64,000 bases of DNA from Amyloporia xantha. Its lineage: Eukaryota > Basidiomycota > Agaricomycetes > Polyporales > Adustoporiaceae. Location of the stretch: the NCBI GenBank assembly GCA_036971615.1, contig JAYKKR010000002.1, forward strand, positions 3,100,001 to 3,164,000. Direction: 5' to 3'. Shown here piece by piece: positions 51,301 through 61,443 of this stretch. Position 1 is the first letter of the stretch. The number at the start of each line of letters is the position of its first letter. The notes under the pieces are model-generated. The model did no database searches. It worked only from the letters and a program-made list of their open reading frames with translations, and had not been told where the DNA came from. The position numbers and the translations under genes are program-made.

Positions 51301-51754
51301 AGCGGCTCGATACACGTCGGTCAAGGATTCCGAGCGGCGGTTCGCGCGGACAATCAAGGATTTTGTGTTCACGGCGGGGGATCTGGTGCTAGTGCGGAAC
51401 TCACAGATTGAGACGGAACATAGCAGGAAATCAAAACCCCGGTATTTTGGGCCTATGGTTGTCGTACGGCGTACAAAAGGAGGAGCCTACATACTCGCGG
51501 AACTAACAGGAGCGGTGTCGAGACTACGGTATGCAGCTTTCCGTGTGGTACCGTATAAGGCGCGAAAAGAGGTTGCACTAGACGTGCGCAAGATCGTCGA
51601 GGAAGCGGAGGAAGCGCAAAAAGGGGTATTGGACGAAATGGAAGCGGGGGAGGAAGATGTGGGTCGGGACAGTGAGCAAAAGAATTATGGGGAGGAAACG
51701 GGAGGGGAGGGATCGAGCGGGGAGGAAGGATCCGATGACGGGGGGGAAGAGTAA
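48350..51754 (+). CDS. gypsy pol: RT, RNase H, integrase (frameshifted)
   Basis: The RT finger/palm has PSNSSYRSRWFCVVKKDGKS, GRGCYGILDLYVAFDQRTLD, FQTPLGAFRLTSIPMGYTNS and the catalytic FIDDVPIKG; this family has F-I-D-D rather than Y-V-D-D. RNase H begins ILAVDSSWIGVGFVILQKG. Integrase has the zinc motif HDSLGHKG...CHECQLRKAH and catalytic residues in HMDSMHMP, VTDNGTPF and NGIVERRHRD. The C-terminal part ends with a beta-barrel-like ELTGAVSRLRYAAFRVVPYK and an acidic tail. Frame breaks lie at 48986-48988 (C run), about 49497, 50112-50116, 50437-50441 and 51244-51247. The 3' end overlaps the end of the gene on the other strand by about 70 bp. Confidence 0.85.
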
Positions 51755-52484
51755 GGTACGGGAGGAGGGTCGGGGGAAGGGAGGCGGGCTTCCAGGGCGA
51801 GGACGCGGCGAAGAAGGGACTGGATGACGGTGTTGTGGGTAGAGAGGGAAAAGGCGGCTCGATCGAATCCGTGGGCGACCTGGTCTTGGAGGATACGCAA
51901 GGCGGACGAGGAATCACGGGCACGCGCGTGGACCTCGGCACAAAGAAGGGACATAGACGTACCCAGCGCGGAAGAAAGGGCCGTGTCTTGGAGAGACAAA
52001 CGGTGATCTACTTCTGAGAGGATCTCGAGGGCGCGGGCAATGACGTCAGAGCGCAGCGGGTCCATTTGCACTTGAAGGATCTGAGCGAGAGCGGGCTCGA
52101 GTTGGTCGATGCGGGCTTGGAGTTGGACGTTTTGGAGTTCTAAGGCGGTTAGGCGGATAGGGACCGGTGGGGGATGCGGGAGGTACCGCAGGCGGAAGGA
52201 GTCCACCACTGCGCGGCGGGCAAGGACATCGATCCCGGGGACGGGCTCCGATGGGGACGAAGGATCATAGTCCTCCGGGAGCGTGGAATGAAGGATGGCC
52301 TAGGTGGTAGTTTGAGGACAAAGTATGGTGTGGGCGGAAGGGGAGCACGTACCTCGGCGGTGTCTACGGCGTGGACCCACGCGATGCGTGCGGGTGGATC
52401 GGAGGGGATGGGGGTGTCACAGAGGACTTGCAGGTACCTTTCGCGGGCCTCCTCAGGAGAAAACACTGGGGGCGTCGCGCTCAT
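51685..52484 (-). CDS. antisense gene 1 next to gypsy pol, coiled-coil protein
   Basis: The start is ATG at 52484: MSATPPVFSPEEARERYLQV, then a domain ending WVHAVDTAEV before a GTACGT donor at about 52347. After an intron, a second exon carries LTALELQNVQLQARIDQLEP, a clear heptad coiled coil, continues helical to LLRRVLALEARL, and ends in a Pro/Ser-rich tail at 51685. Its 3' end overlaps that of pol tail to tail. It is the first of three minus-strand genes with similar openings (short N terminus, then W-x2-W/W-V-x-A). Function unknown; it is probably an accessory gene of the retroelement or of a neighbouring GC-rich element. Confidence 0.5.
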
Positions 52485-52808
52485 GAGGCTGGGCAGGAAG
52501 GCAGGGAGGCGAGGTGGAAGAAACTCAGGGAAATCGGGGACGGGCGGCGGTAGTTATACCTAGGGGCGCAACACGCGCTGGCCGCGAGGCGGCTTCTACG
52601 CAGAACGCGGGGAGACACGCGGCAGGGGCACACGGGGCGGACGGGGACTGTGGGACGAGTAACTGACATGCATTGATTTTAGCCGATCAACGGCGGGCGG
52701 CGGCGCGTACATACAAGAAAAGCGGTACAAACGACAGACTGACGGGTACTACGACTACGAGATAAAAGTACATTTCGTACACTACGCGAATCAAGGGGGA
52801 GGCCCGCG
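52485..52808. other. GC-rich gap between antisense genes 1 and 2
   Basis: No coding signal or repeat was found. It holds the presumed promoter of antisense gene 1 and the 3' flank of gene 2. Confidence 0.4.
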
Positions 52809-54605
52809 CTACGTTTCGCGCCCTTTCCCTTTGGACGCCCCGGTGAGGTCTAACATGTCCTCGTCGGTGGGCGACAGCGGCGGCAGTGTAGGGGAGTCGA
52901 GCTCAGCGGCCAGGAGCTCAGCCACGGCGTCGTCGCTGTCGGGAGCCGGATGAGGAGCGGGGCCGCTAGAGGACCCTTCGACGAAGTCGGGGGCAGGGCT
53001 GGCGGAGCGAGCGGGGTCGAGCGTGTTGTCGGGGTAGTCAGCGATCCCGAACTGCTCTGCGTACCCGAGGTCCCGCGCTCGATCGGCCATCTGGAACAGG
53101 AAGTCGGTGGTGGCCGCTAACCGAGCGACGAGCCACATCTCGAGCTCGGTCTGCGGCTCGCACGGCGGCTCTGCGGCGACGTCCAGGAGGTCGAGGTTGC
53201 GAGGACGGCGAATGACGACGGGAGGGGGATGGAGCGGAAGGGGGGAAAAGGCGGGAAGGAGGCTTGAGGGCTCCCATGGAGGGGAGATCGGGCGGTCGGG
53301 GGTCCCGGGAAGGAACAACGGTTCCTCGGCGGACGGTAGGATCTCGGAGGGGGGTACGGAGGGACGCGGAGGGGAGTGACGGGCGTGGGTGCAGGGGAGG
53401 CGGCGGGGGCGCGGATGGTGGGGGCGCGCGGACGGGGCAGGATGACGACGACGGTGCGGGGGCGATTGATGAGGGGGAACTCGGGGGGGTAGGGCTCTTT
53501 GTCGTCGTCCTCATCGGATGGCAGGCCCACGAACTCGAGGTGTTCTGTGAATGAGACAGGTGAAGGGGAGGTCTATGGGAGGACGGGCGGGAAGGGACTT
53601 ACGATTCGCCGGCGGCTCGTCGCGGACGGAACATTTCTTCTGGGCGATCATGCACGGCTCGCAGACGTGGCGGCGGGTGCCGTCGCCAGCGCAGCGATAC
53701 CCCTTGTAGGTGCAGAACGCGCAGGGCGGATGGTTGAGGTAGGCGATGGGGCCTCGCCGGTCGCGGTTCGGACGATCCGCGAGGTTCTTCTTGAGGTCGG
53801 AGGCGGCGGCGGTGCCAGTGCGACGGGGAGGAACCTTGATCGAAAGACGGGGCGCTTTTGGGGGCTTCGGGGCGGCCGTCTTGCCCTTCGTTTGCCGCTT
53901 CCTGCTGCCTACGGTGCGTGGTGGCGGCGGGGATGGCGGGGCGAGGTCGGACGACGGATCTGCCTCCTCCTCTCCCTCATCGTCCCCAACTCCTCGGTCG
54001 TCGGGGTTAGCGGCACGCTTCCGCCTGGAGAGGCGGCGTGACTTACTTCGTCCGTTTCCGACGGGCTCGTATAGCGGGAGCCTGAGGCGGAGGTGTCGGC
54101 GTCGGTGGGAGGAAACGAGGCAGGGGGCCAGAGGCTGCGGAGGGTGCGAGCCCGGCGGTTCCAGGTGAAGTTCTGGGTGCCGGCGAGAAAGACGGCGTGA
54201 TGGGAAGGGGAGAGGCGCTGCAGGAGAGTGTCATAATATTGGTCAGCGACGGGGAAATCGTCGCGGTAGGCCATGAGCCGGCCGCGCGTCGCGGCGACCC
54301 AGACCTGCAGGTCCTTGGGGGGAGCGCTGCGCGGAGTCGTTTGGTGGCTGGCCACAGCGTGGGCCGCGGACAGGGCCACCTGGCGGGGGTCGCAAAGTTA
54401 GGAGGCGGCAGGGATGGGGAGGAGTGGTCTGGTTGCTTACCCAGGTCTGACCCAGCGCGTTCACCCAGCGGAGCCAGTTTTGCAGGTCCTGGGGCGAGGC
54501 GTCCTCATCGAGCGTGGGCTCCGCGCTGCGCAGAGTGTCGAGGCGCTGTTCGATGACCGGGAGGGAGCGGCGGGCGGCGGTAGGGGTGGTGAGGTCGACG
54601 GACAT
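52809..54605 (-). CDS. antisense gene 2, Zn2Cys6-like cluster protein
   Basis: The start is ATG at 54605: MSVDLTTPTAARRSLPVIEQ, then PQDLQNWLRWVNALGQTW before an intron. The next exon has PPKDLQVWVAATRGRLMAYR and FLAGTQNFTWNRRARTL. A basic Pro/Lys stretch leads to the cysteine cluster CAFCTYKGYRC, then HVCEPCMIAQKKC (53723-53630), with spacing C-x2-C-x6-C-x9-C-x2-C-x6-C, the same as a Zn2Cys6 cluster. After an intron starting near 53602 come GLPSDEDDDKEPYPPEFPL, a low-complexity Pro-rich part, and the last frame with TELEMWLVARLAATTDFLFQ, ending LTGASKGKGRET at 52809. Frame changes in the Pro-rich part suggest one or more base deletions. Such proteins next to transposon pol genes are, from memory, frequent and unnamed in mushrooms. 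Confidence 0.55.
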
Positions 54606-55066
54606 GGTTGCGGAGGGAGCAGGTCGAGGTCGGGGAGGGCGATGGGGAGGTAAAGGGCGAGGACGGAGGGAAGGGGAGGACGTTGGGGATGAAGAAGCGG
54701 GTGCCGTCCCCCTCGTTTGGCAGCCTCTGGGGGAGCAGCGGGATGCGCGGCAGGGGCGCCTCGAGGTGGGCGCGTGCCCCAGCGCTATCGATCTTAACGC
54801 GATCGCGGCCCGATCGCGTGCATCTGCGATGATCGGACGCCTGAAGGCTCGGGGATTTGCTCGGGGATTAGGACGGCGGACCGACCGAGGACGGTCGGAA
54901 TTTAAGTGGGTAGGGGGTGTAAGGAATGGGTACGCGCTACCCTATGAACGGACGGTAGGGCAGGACGAGACAGCGGAACGGAGGAGATGCGATCACGCGG
55001 GACAAAGGAGCTCGGTGGAAGCAAGCATGGCATTCGAACGGAATGACTACAGGACGGAACGCTAAT

Positions 55067-55859
55067 CTACGGTCGACAAGTCGATGGGAGCGTCGGGCCC
55101 TTCCCCGCCGACGTCAGAGAACAAACGGTGGCGCGGGGACGATAAATAGTCTCCCGGTGGTAACGGAAATCCTCCTCCGCAGGGGTACGGGCCCGCGAGG
55201 GACCTCCCTCCCGACGTCCTCCCCTCCCTCCCAGAGCATGAGCGGCAACACGGATCGAGTGCTCTAGGTCTTCGAACGCCCGCGGATAGGGACGCATACG
55301 GTCCAAAGTGTCCGAGAACTGGCGGGCGACAAGTTCGAGCCGTTCTAAAGCTTCATCGGTACGTTCCTCGGCGATGCGGGGAGGGGTCCAGAAGGCCTCT
55401 TCCGTGTACAATGGGAGGGGAGGCGGAGTACCAGCTTCGTCCCGCTGCGCATTGGAACGAACCTCGTCGGGGCTCCAGGCGATCCCAGGATAGGGGACTG
55501 CACCGCGATGGCTCAGGGAGGAGCAGAAGATCGAGTCGATGTAGTGGACGAGCTCGCGGAGGGTGACGAAGGCAGTGAGCGGAGGGAGCGTGAGGTTCCC
55601 GCGGCTATGGCTTGGGCTCGAGCTTCATAGGCAAGGCGGTGCGGGACGGGACATGAGGGGAAGGAAAGAGAAGTAAAAGAGAAGGTGGACAAACCAGCAG
55701 CCAGCGCACTCCGTGCGCCCAGGCAAGCCAAGCAGCCGGATCGGAAGGGCGGAATGAAGGCTCAACAACGCACTCAGCGCGAAGCACGTCTACGAGGAGG
55801 AGGTAGCGGCGGACGTGGAGGGAACCGATGGGGTCAGTGGGTTCGGCAGGCTCAGACAT
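55067..55859 (-). CDS. antisense gene 3, hypothetical protein
   Basis: The start is ATG at 55859: MSEPAEPTDPIGSLHVRRYL, LLVDVLRAECVVEPSFRPSD, PAAWLAWAHGVRW, then a GTTTGT donor. A second exon reads RELVHYIDSIFCSSLSHRGA, PGIAWSPDEVRSNAQRDEAG and TDEALERLELVARQFSDTLD, stop at 55067. The W-L-x-W-x-x-x-V opening resembles that of antisense genes 1 and 2, which suggests one gene family. A GTATATAT stretch near 55995 and 10-bp gggaggtagc repeats lie upstream. Function unknown. Confidence 0.45.
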
Positions 55860-56022
55860 GGCGAATGAGGCGAAGGGAGGGAAGAGCGCGCGGAAGGAGG
55901 ATAAGTAAGTCAGGGGAAGAGTCGGAGGGGAGGTAGCGGGAGGTAGCGGGAGGAAGCGGGAGGGAGAGTGACGTGGCAGCGCACGCGGGACAAGGTATAT
56001 ATGAGGAAAGGGGGACGAGGCG

Positions 56023-56027
56023 GGAGG
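56023..56027. other. left target-site duplication GGAGG of the copia element
   Basis: The 5 bp before the left LTR equal the 5 bp after the right LTR (62578-62582). Five bp is the usual duplication length for Ty1/copia integrase. Confidence 0.85.
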
Positions 56028-56490
56028 TGTCAAATGGCTAAGGCGCAGCTAACAGCTAAGGCGCAGCACTGAGGGACAGAGAGAGCCACAAGTGGGCTAG
56101 AGTCCAAAGTAAGCAACTGGTCTATTAAGGATGTAAGGGATACAACATACCTAGAGTCCAAAGTAAGCAACTGGTGGGGACCAGGCTGAGGACTCTAGGG
56201 CCTATATATATGATAGAGAACAATAGAGAAAGAGAACAATAGAGGGTGGCACAATGGAAGTGGAACAATGGGGAGTGGCACAATGGACAGAAGGTCTATT
56301 GTGCCACTGCCACTCAAAGTGTGCATTGTGCCACTGTGGCACCAATACAATGGAGTGAGTGGCATAAGCCCAGAACGAGCTAGAAAGTCCTAGAACAGAT
56401 ACAATAGAAGGGAAACAATGGAAACATGCCATAGGAGCACTGAGACGATGTAGGAGACACTGGGAGACTGGCAGAGCACAGATTTTGACA
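56028..56490 (-). repeat. copia 3' LTR
   Basis: 463 bp, TG...CA ends, same sequence as the LTR at 62115-62577. It contains several copies of an acaatag/acaatgg word and a ggtctattgtgccactgcc inverted segment. Confidence 0.95.
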
Positions 56491-56510
56491 TACCCCCCCT
56501 GATCTGCCAA
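56491..56510 (-). other. copia polypurine tract
   Basis: Directly inside the 3' LTR the minus strand reads agatcagggggggta, a purine run ending at the LTR. This is where plus-strand DNA synthesis would be primed. Confidence 0.7.
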
Positions 56511-56528
56511 GTCTCAACAGTGGAGACT

Positions 56529-58781
56529 TTACACAGAAATACCCATCTTGCTTCGGCAGTAAGCTACCTTCACAGAGGGCAGGGGCTTGGTCAATGTGTC
56601 TGCAACCATCTCACCAGTGGGAATGTAGGAGGGCTTGATGTGACCACTTTCCACAGTGTCTCTGAGCCAATAAGTGCGAAGATCGAGGTGTTTCATGCGC
56701 CCATGATGCTCTGGATTCTTCGACACTGAGATGGAGGACTGGTTGTCCATGAGAAGAGGGGAGGAGTCCTTGGGAGGATAGCCAAACTCCAGCATGATGT
56801 TGCGCATCCACATGATCTCCTTGCCAGCATCAACAGCAGCAATGTACTCTGACTCTGTAGTGGACAGGGCCACCAGAGACTGAAGTTTGCTGCTCCAACT
56901 GACCGCTCCAGAGCCCATTTTCACCACATAGCCACCAGTGGAGCGTCCAGTGTCAGGACAGTCTCCATGAGCAGAATCAGTGTAAGTGAGAAAAGGCGCA
57001 CCCAGGTCCTCTGGCTTGTACACAAGCTTGTGGTCCTTGGTGCCCTGCAGATAGCGAAATACATGCTTCACTGCAGACCAGTGTGCAGGCCCAGGATTGG
57101 AGTTGAAGCGAGCAAGACAGGAAACAGCATACTGGATGTCAGGGCGAGTGGTGATGGCAAGATACATAAGAGAGCCAACAGCATTGAGGTATGGCTTGTC
57201 CTGCATAAATGCAATCTCCTCGTCGTTTTGGGGTGCCTGCTGCTTTGAAAGGCGCAGGCCATTCTCCATGGGAGTGAGCACAGAGTTGCACTTGTCCAGA
57301 TTGTAGCGCTCCAGCATGTCCACAATATACTGACGCTGTGAGAGGCATATGGTGCGCTTTGGACGATCCCTGGAGATGGCAATGCCCAGGAGAAATGTGG
57401 TAGGCCCCAAATTGCGAAGTTTGAAGTGCTTGGACAGCTCTTCAATGGTCCTGTCTATGGCAGCTTGGGACTTGGATGCCAGAGTAAGATCATCCACATG
57501 CACTGGGATAATGATGCGCACATTGTCCCTGACATAGATGTACACACTGCGATCTGATTCAAGCCGCTTGAAGCCCATGGAAACAAGCACCTTGTGAAGT
57601 TTCTTGTTCCATTGACGACCAGCCTGCTTGAGACCATACAGTGGCGCACCTAGAAGCAGAGCATTGCCTTCAGGACCCTGGGGAAAGCCTTCAGGCTGCT
57701 GCATGTATATCTCCTCCTCCAAGTCGCCCTGTAAGAACGCAGAGGAGATGTCCACAGAATGCAGCTCCAGGTCTTCAATGGCAGCAAGTGCAAGAACAAT
57801 GCGAAGAGCAGCAGGACGAGATGTAGGGGCAAATACCTCTGTGTAGTCAAATCCAGGCCGCTGGCTGTACCCTTTGGCGACGAGACAAGCCTTGTAGCGA
57901 TCCACAGAGCCATCTGCATTGTGCTTGACTTTGAAGACCCAACCACAACCAATGGCTTTCTTTCCAGGAGGCAAGGGCACAGACTTCCAGGTGTTGTTTG
58001 CAATCAGAGACATGATCTCTTCATTTGCAGCCTCCTTCCACTGCTTTGCATCAGGACAGCTCATGGCTTGCTTGTAATTGCGAGGGTCAGCCCCTGCAGC
58101 AAGGCCAGCAAACTGAACTTGAGCAAATTCTGCATCTGGTCCAATGATGTCCAACTCGTCGTCTGAAGGCTCTGGAGACTGAGGTGTAGCTTGTCTGCTA
58201 GGCACAGTCCACCAGGCACCAGGAGGGCGCACATTGCGAGGCTGACGACGCAGAGCAATGGGCAAGTCAAGTGGATCATCTTCTGGGACAGCAGGAGGTG
58301 GAGGAATAATTTCTGGAGCATCTGGCACATCTGGAAGAGCAGGGACAGCAGGAGCAACTGGAGGCGCAGGAAGCACAGGAGGTGCAGGAGGCACTTGTGC
58401 TGGATCATGGACAGGGACTGCAATGGGCTCAGGCACAGCAGGAGCTGGCCCAGGCCCAAGAGCATCATCCCCCCCTTGATCCTGCACAGGCACAGAGAGA
58501 GGAATGGACGAAGGAATGGGCAAAATGGGTGGATCAGAAGAAGCAGTGCGCTTGAGGCCAGGAAAATAGCGCTCATCAAATTCTGCACGCTCTGAGATGA
58601 CCACTTTCTTGGAGTCTGGATTGTAGAATTTCCAGCCCTTGTACCCATCTGGATACCCAATAAAAACGCATTTCTGCATGTGTGGTGACAGGCCCTTGCG
58701 CTGGTCCTTCTGCACATGCACATAGGCAGTGCAGCCCCAAACACGCAAGTGAGACACATCTGGTTTCTGCTTGTGCCAGAG
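56529..58781 (-). CDS. copia pol, 3' part: RT and RNase H
   Basis: From WHKQKPDVSHLRVWGC (end of integrase) through a Pro/Ala-rich linker, the frame enters RT: NNTWKSVPLPPGKKAIGCGW, FDYTEVFAPTSRPAALRIVL, VDISSAFLQGDLEEEIYMQQ and the catalytic VHVDDLTLAS. RNase H has YTDSAHGDCPDTGRSTGGYV and ALSTTESEYIAAVDAGKE. It ends KMGISV with a stop at 56529. The frame has no break. It is cut from the 5' part of pol by the insertion at 58782-59987. Confidence 0.95.
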   Translation of the reverse strand, partial: LWHKQKPDVSHLRVWGCTAYVHVQKDQRKGLSPHMQKCVFIGYPDGYKGWKFYNPDSKKVVISERAEFDERYFPGLKRTASSDPPILPIPSSIPLSVPVQDQGGDDALGPGPAPAVPEPIAVPVHDPAQVPPAPPVLPAPPVAPAVPALPDVPDAPEIIPPPPAVPEDDPLDLPIALRRQPRNVRPPGAWWTVPSRQATPQSPEPSDDELDIIGPDAEFAQVQFAGLAAGADPRNYKQAMSCPDAKQWKEAANEEIMSLIANNTWKSVPLPPGKKAIGCGWVFKVKHNADGSVDRYKACLVAKGYSQRPGFDYTEVFAPTSRPAALRIVLALAAIEDLELHSVDISSAFLQGDLEEEIYMQQPEGFPQGPEGNALLLGAPLYGLKQAGRQWNKKLHKVLVSMGFKRLESDRSVYIYVRDNVRIIIPVHVDDLTLASKSQAAIDRTIEELSKHFKLRNLGPTTFLLGIAISRDRPKRTICLSQRQYIVDMLERYNLDKCNSVLTPMENGLRLSKQQAPQNDEEIAFMQDKPYLNAVGSLMYLAITTRPDIQYAVSCLARFNSNPGPAHWSAVKHVFRYLQGTKDHKLVYKPEDLGAPFLTYTDSAHGDCPDTGRSTGGYVVKMGSGAVSWSSKLQSLVALSTTESEYIAAVDAGKEIMWMRNIMLEFGYPPKDSSPLLMDNQSSISVSKNPEHHGRMKHLDLRTYWLRDTVESGHIKPSYIPTGEMVADTLTKPLPSVKVAYCRSKMGISV

Positions 58782-58799
58782 CAGGGGTGTCAGATTTTT

Positions 58800-59293
58800 A
58801 AGGTTATCTTTCTCATTAATTAACACAATATTTGGGTAGCGAAGTCCATCACTTAGCACATCAAGTTAATGATAGGATTATCATGAGATTACTATGATAG
58901 TTATCATTACAGTTAACCTGTCAATAACTCTATGTTTAACTACATGATCATCAAGTGTTAAACTGAGACATAATTCAGGAAAATAAATGAATTACACCAG
59001 CTGGGATTGAACCCAGGCATTACCATAAATGGCAACTTCACACTCAACTCAACCACTACACCATAAGGGCTTGTATATAGTCTTAATCTTTAGTCAATAT
59101 ATCCTATGGTCTTACCAAGGGTGGTAATATATCTGGACTTCAACAAATTTCGACTTTTTGACATTTTCAGCACTGCATCAGATTAAGCCAGACTAGGCTG
59201 GATCAACTTTAGGTTATCTCTGGGTTAACTGAGCACAGATCAGTTAAACTTTTCCAAAAAGTCCATAATGCCATATGTCGCATAAATGAAAGT
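58800..59293 (-). repeat. left arm of foldback insertion
   Basis: 494 bp, reverse complement of the right arm with no mismatch that I noticed. On the minus strand it carries a B box (59004-59013) and an A box (59053-59063). Confidence 0.9.
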
Positions 59294-59475
59294 CTATATC
59301 AAGCTGCATGTTATTTCAAGTACAGAAGGTCCATAGAACATCATTTAACATCCTTTTGAAGGGGGTCAGTTTTCTGTATCGTCGCGTTTGAATCACTATT
59401 TTGCATTTTCTGGCTTAACCAAGCATGTTAGATGTCTGAAAGAGAGAATCTGAAATGTTCAAATAATGCTCTACA

Positions 59476-59969
59476 ACTTTCATTTATGCGACATATGGCA
59501 TTATGGACTTTTTGGAAAAGTTTAACTGATCTGTGCTCAGTTAACCCAGAGATAACCTAAAGTTGATCCAGCCTAGTCTGGCTTAATCTGATGCAGTGCT
59601 GAAAATGTCAAAAAGTCGAAATTTGTTGAAGTCCAGATATATTACCACCCTTGGTAAGACCATAGGATATATTGACTAAAGATTAAGACTATATACAAGC
59701 CCTTATGGTGTAGTGGTTGAGTTGAGTGTGAAGTTGCCATTTATGGTAATGCCTGGGTTCAATCCCAGCTGGTGTAATTCATTTATTTTCCTGAATTATG
59801 TCTCAGTTTAACACTTGATGATCATGTAGTTAAACATAGAGTTATTGACAGGTTAACTGTAATGATAACTATCATAGTAATCTCATGATAATCCTATCAT
59901 TAACTTGATGTGCTAAGTGATGGACTTCGCTACCCAAATATTGTGTTAATTAATGAGAAAGATAACCTT
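59476..59969 (+). repeat. right arm of foldback insertion
   Basis: 494 bp, paired with 58800-59293. The arm starts actttcatttatgcgac and ends gagaaagataacctt. Confidence 0.9.
59700..59775 (+). ncRNA. tRNA-like pol III promoter module in right arm
   Basis: The A box tggtgtagtgg (59706-59716) and the B box ggttcaatccc (59756-59766) are 50 bp apart, as in tRNA genes. The B box sits in a ctggg/cccag stem like a T arm. The acceptor and anticodon stems do not pair well, so it is a tRNA-derived promoter of SINE type, not a working tRNA. The left arm has an inverted copy. Confidence 0.7.
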
Positions 59970-59987
59970 TATTATTTGAGAAAGATG

Positions 59988-61443
59988 GCCAGAGTTCATA
60001 GGGAGTTGCACCAGGCAATGCAGAGGTGGGAAGGCGATTCCACACATGCACCATGGCACCAAGACACTCTCCCCAGAATGAAGCAGGCAGCTTAGCTTCA
60101 GAAAGCATGGCTGTGCAAGCATTTTCCATGACTCCATTTGCTCGCTCTGCAACACCATTCTGCTGGGGGCGATTTCGCACAGTATGGCGATGCACAATCC
60201 CTGCACTGTCTGTGAATTTGAGGAACTCACCAGACATATATTCTCCACCCTTGTCATCCTGAAGTGCCTTGATTTTCGCTTCAAGCAGATTTTCAGCATA
60301 AGCTTTGAACCGCTTGAAAGCATCAAACACTTCGCTTTTCTGCTTGAGAGGCACCACCACTCTGAATCTGGAGTAGTCATCGATGAAGGTGACCCAGTAG
60401 CGATATCCAGAGTGTGTGCGCACTGGCAGAGGGCCATGGACATCAGAGTGAATGAGTTCAAGAGGTTTGGATGAATGATGGACAGAGGGAGGGAAGGGAT
60501 TGGCTCGCATTTTACCAGCAAGACAAGGCTCACAAATAGGATCAGGCTGTTGCTTCGAGCTGAGCTCAAGACCAGTGACCAGATCTTCTCTGAGCATCTT
60601 CTGGACATCAGCATAATTGTGATGAGCTAGACGTCGATGCCAGAGATTGAGGTCAAGAGGAACAGTAGAAATGTGATGAGCAGACTCAGCAGCAGGCTCT
60701 GTAAATCCATCGAGGTAGGCAGCATTGTTGGAGTCAATGGAGGCCACAAAACGCGTCAGGCCAGAATGAACGAAGTGCATGGCACTGGAATTAATGGAGA
60801 TGGTATAATCTTTATGGCGAGTCAAATAGAGACATGCAAGAAGATTGCTTCGCAGTTCTGGGACATGCAACACCCTGGAGAATTCCACAGCTCTAACATC
60901 CTCTCCCCCAATCTTTGGTCTAAAAACCACAGACCCCACTCCAGCAGAGTAGACAATGTTGTTGTCTGCCAGCTTGATTGGAACACAAAATGGCTTGTAA
61001 TTTCGAAGCCAATGGCGATGAGGTGTCATGTGAGAAGTGGCGCCTGTGTCTGCATTCCAATCGAAGTGAGCATCGAGTTGTAGAGGTGTAGAGGGGGATG
61101 TGGGATCAAGGGAGGAGAGACTTGCATTTCCAGCAGATTCTGTGACTTCAGCTGTCTTGTTGGCCTGCTTGCCCTTGTTCTTGCGTCGCTCTTTGGCCTC
61201 TTTCTGTGCCTTCTGGAAGGCGAAGCACTGTGCCAGAAGGTGACCCTTCAAGCCACAGAAATCACAGAGAGTCGAAGTAGCAGGGGCAGAAGCAGCAAGA
61301 GCAGAGTGAGAGTGCATAGAGGAGTCATGGCGGCGCTGGAGCATCTTCTGCCACAAAAGCCTGGATGATGGTGGCCTTGTCCAGTGTGCCCTGAGTGGTA
61401 AGCTGTGACCTGAAAGCACCATACTCCTCTCTGGGCAGAGCAA
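59988..61443 (-). CDS. copia pol, 5' part: zinc knuckle, protease, integrase
   Basis: The zinc knuckle CDFCGLKGHLLAQCF and a Lys-rich linker are followed by the aspartic protease WNADTGATSHMTPHRHWL. Integrase has the HHCC motif (HRRLAHHNYADVQ...CEPCLAGKM) and the catalytic triad in IHSDVHGP, DDKGGEYMSGEF and NGVAERANGVMEN. The frame is open from 61443 to the insertion at 59987, ending at PGATPYELW. It lies in the +1 frame relative to gag, overlapping it by at least 118 nt. Confidence 0.95.

Larger units (their letters stand above)
46445..51754 (+). mobile_element. Ty3/gypsy LTR retrotransposon, 5'-truncated, no LTR found
   Basis: Base composition jumps from AT-rich to strongly GC-rich at about 46450, where gag starts in mid-protein. 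The order gag, protease, RT, RNase H, integrase is that of Ty3/gypsy. I found neither a 5' LTR, a primer site, nor a matching 3' LTR. The first part of gag (several hundred residues in relatives, from memory) is missing. Nine or more frame breaks are present, each explained by one missing base, mostly in runs of G. Confidence 0.85.
58782..59987. mobile_element. 1.2-kb foldback insertion with tRNA-like arms inside copia pol
   Basis: The insertion is 1206 bp flanked by the 7-bp duplication gccagag (58775-58781 and 59988-59994). It interrupts the codons for the integrase C terminus (TPYELW before, HKQKPDV after). Inside are two 494-bp inverted arms and a 182-bp spacer. The DNA is AT-rich and has no open frame of note. 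Short unpaired tails lie outside the arms (caggggtgtcagattttt on the left, a tattatttgag-containing tail on the right). Confidence 0.88.

Noticed and set aside
56202..56510. Open frame of about 100 codons in both LTRs as a small gene
   Set aside because: It is identical in both LTRs, has no known motif, and covers the LTR's own sequence words; most likely non-coding.
59700..59775. A genuine tRNA gene in the foldback arm
   Set aside because: A and B boxes are good but acceptor and anticodon stems do not pair; it is tRNA-derived only.
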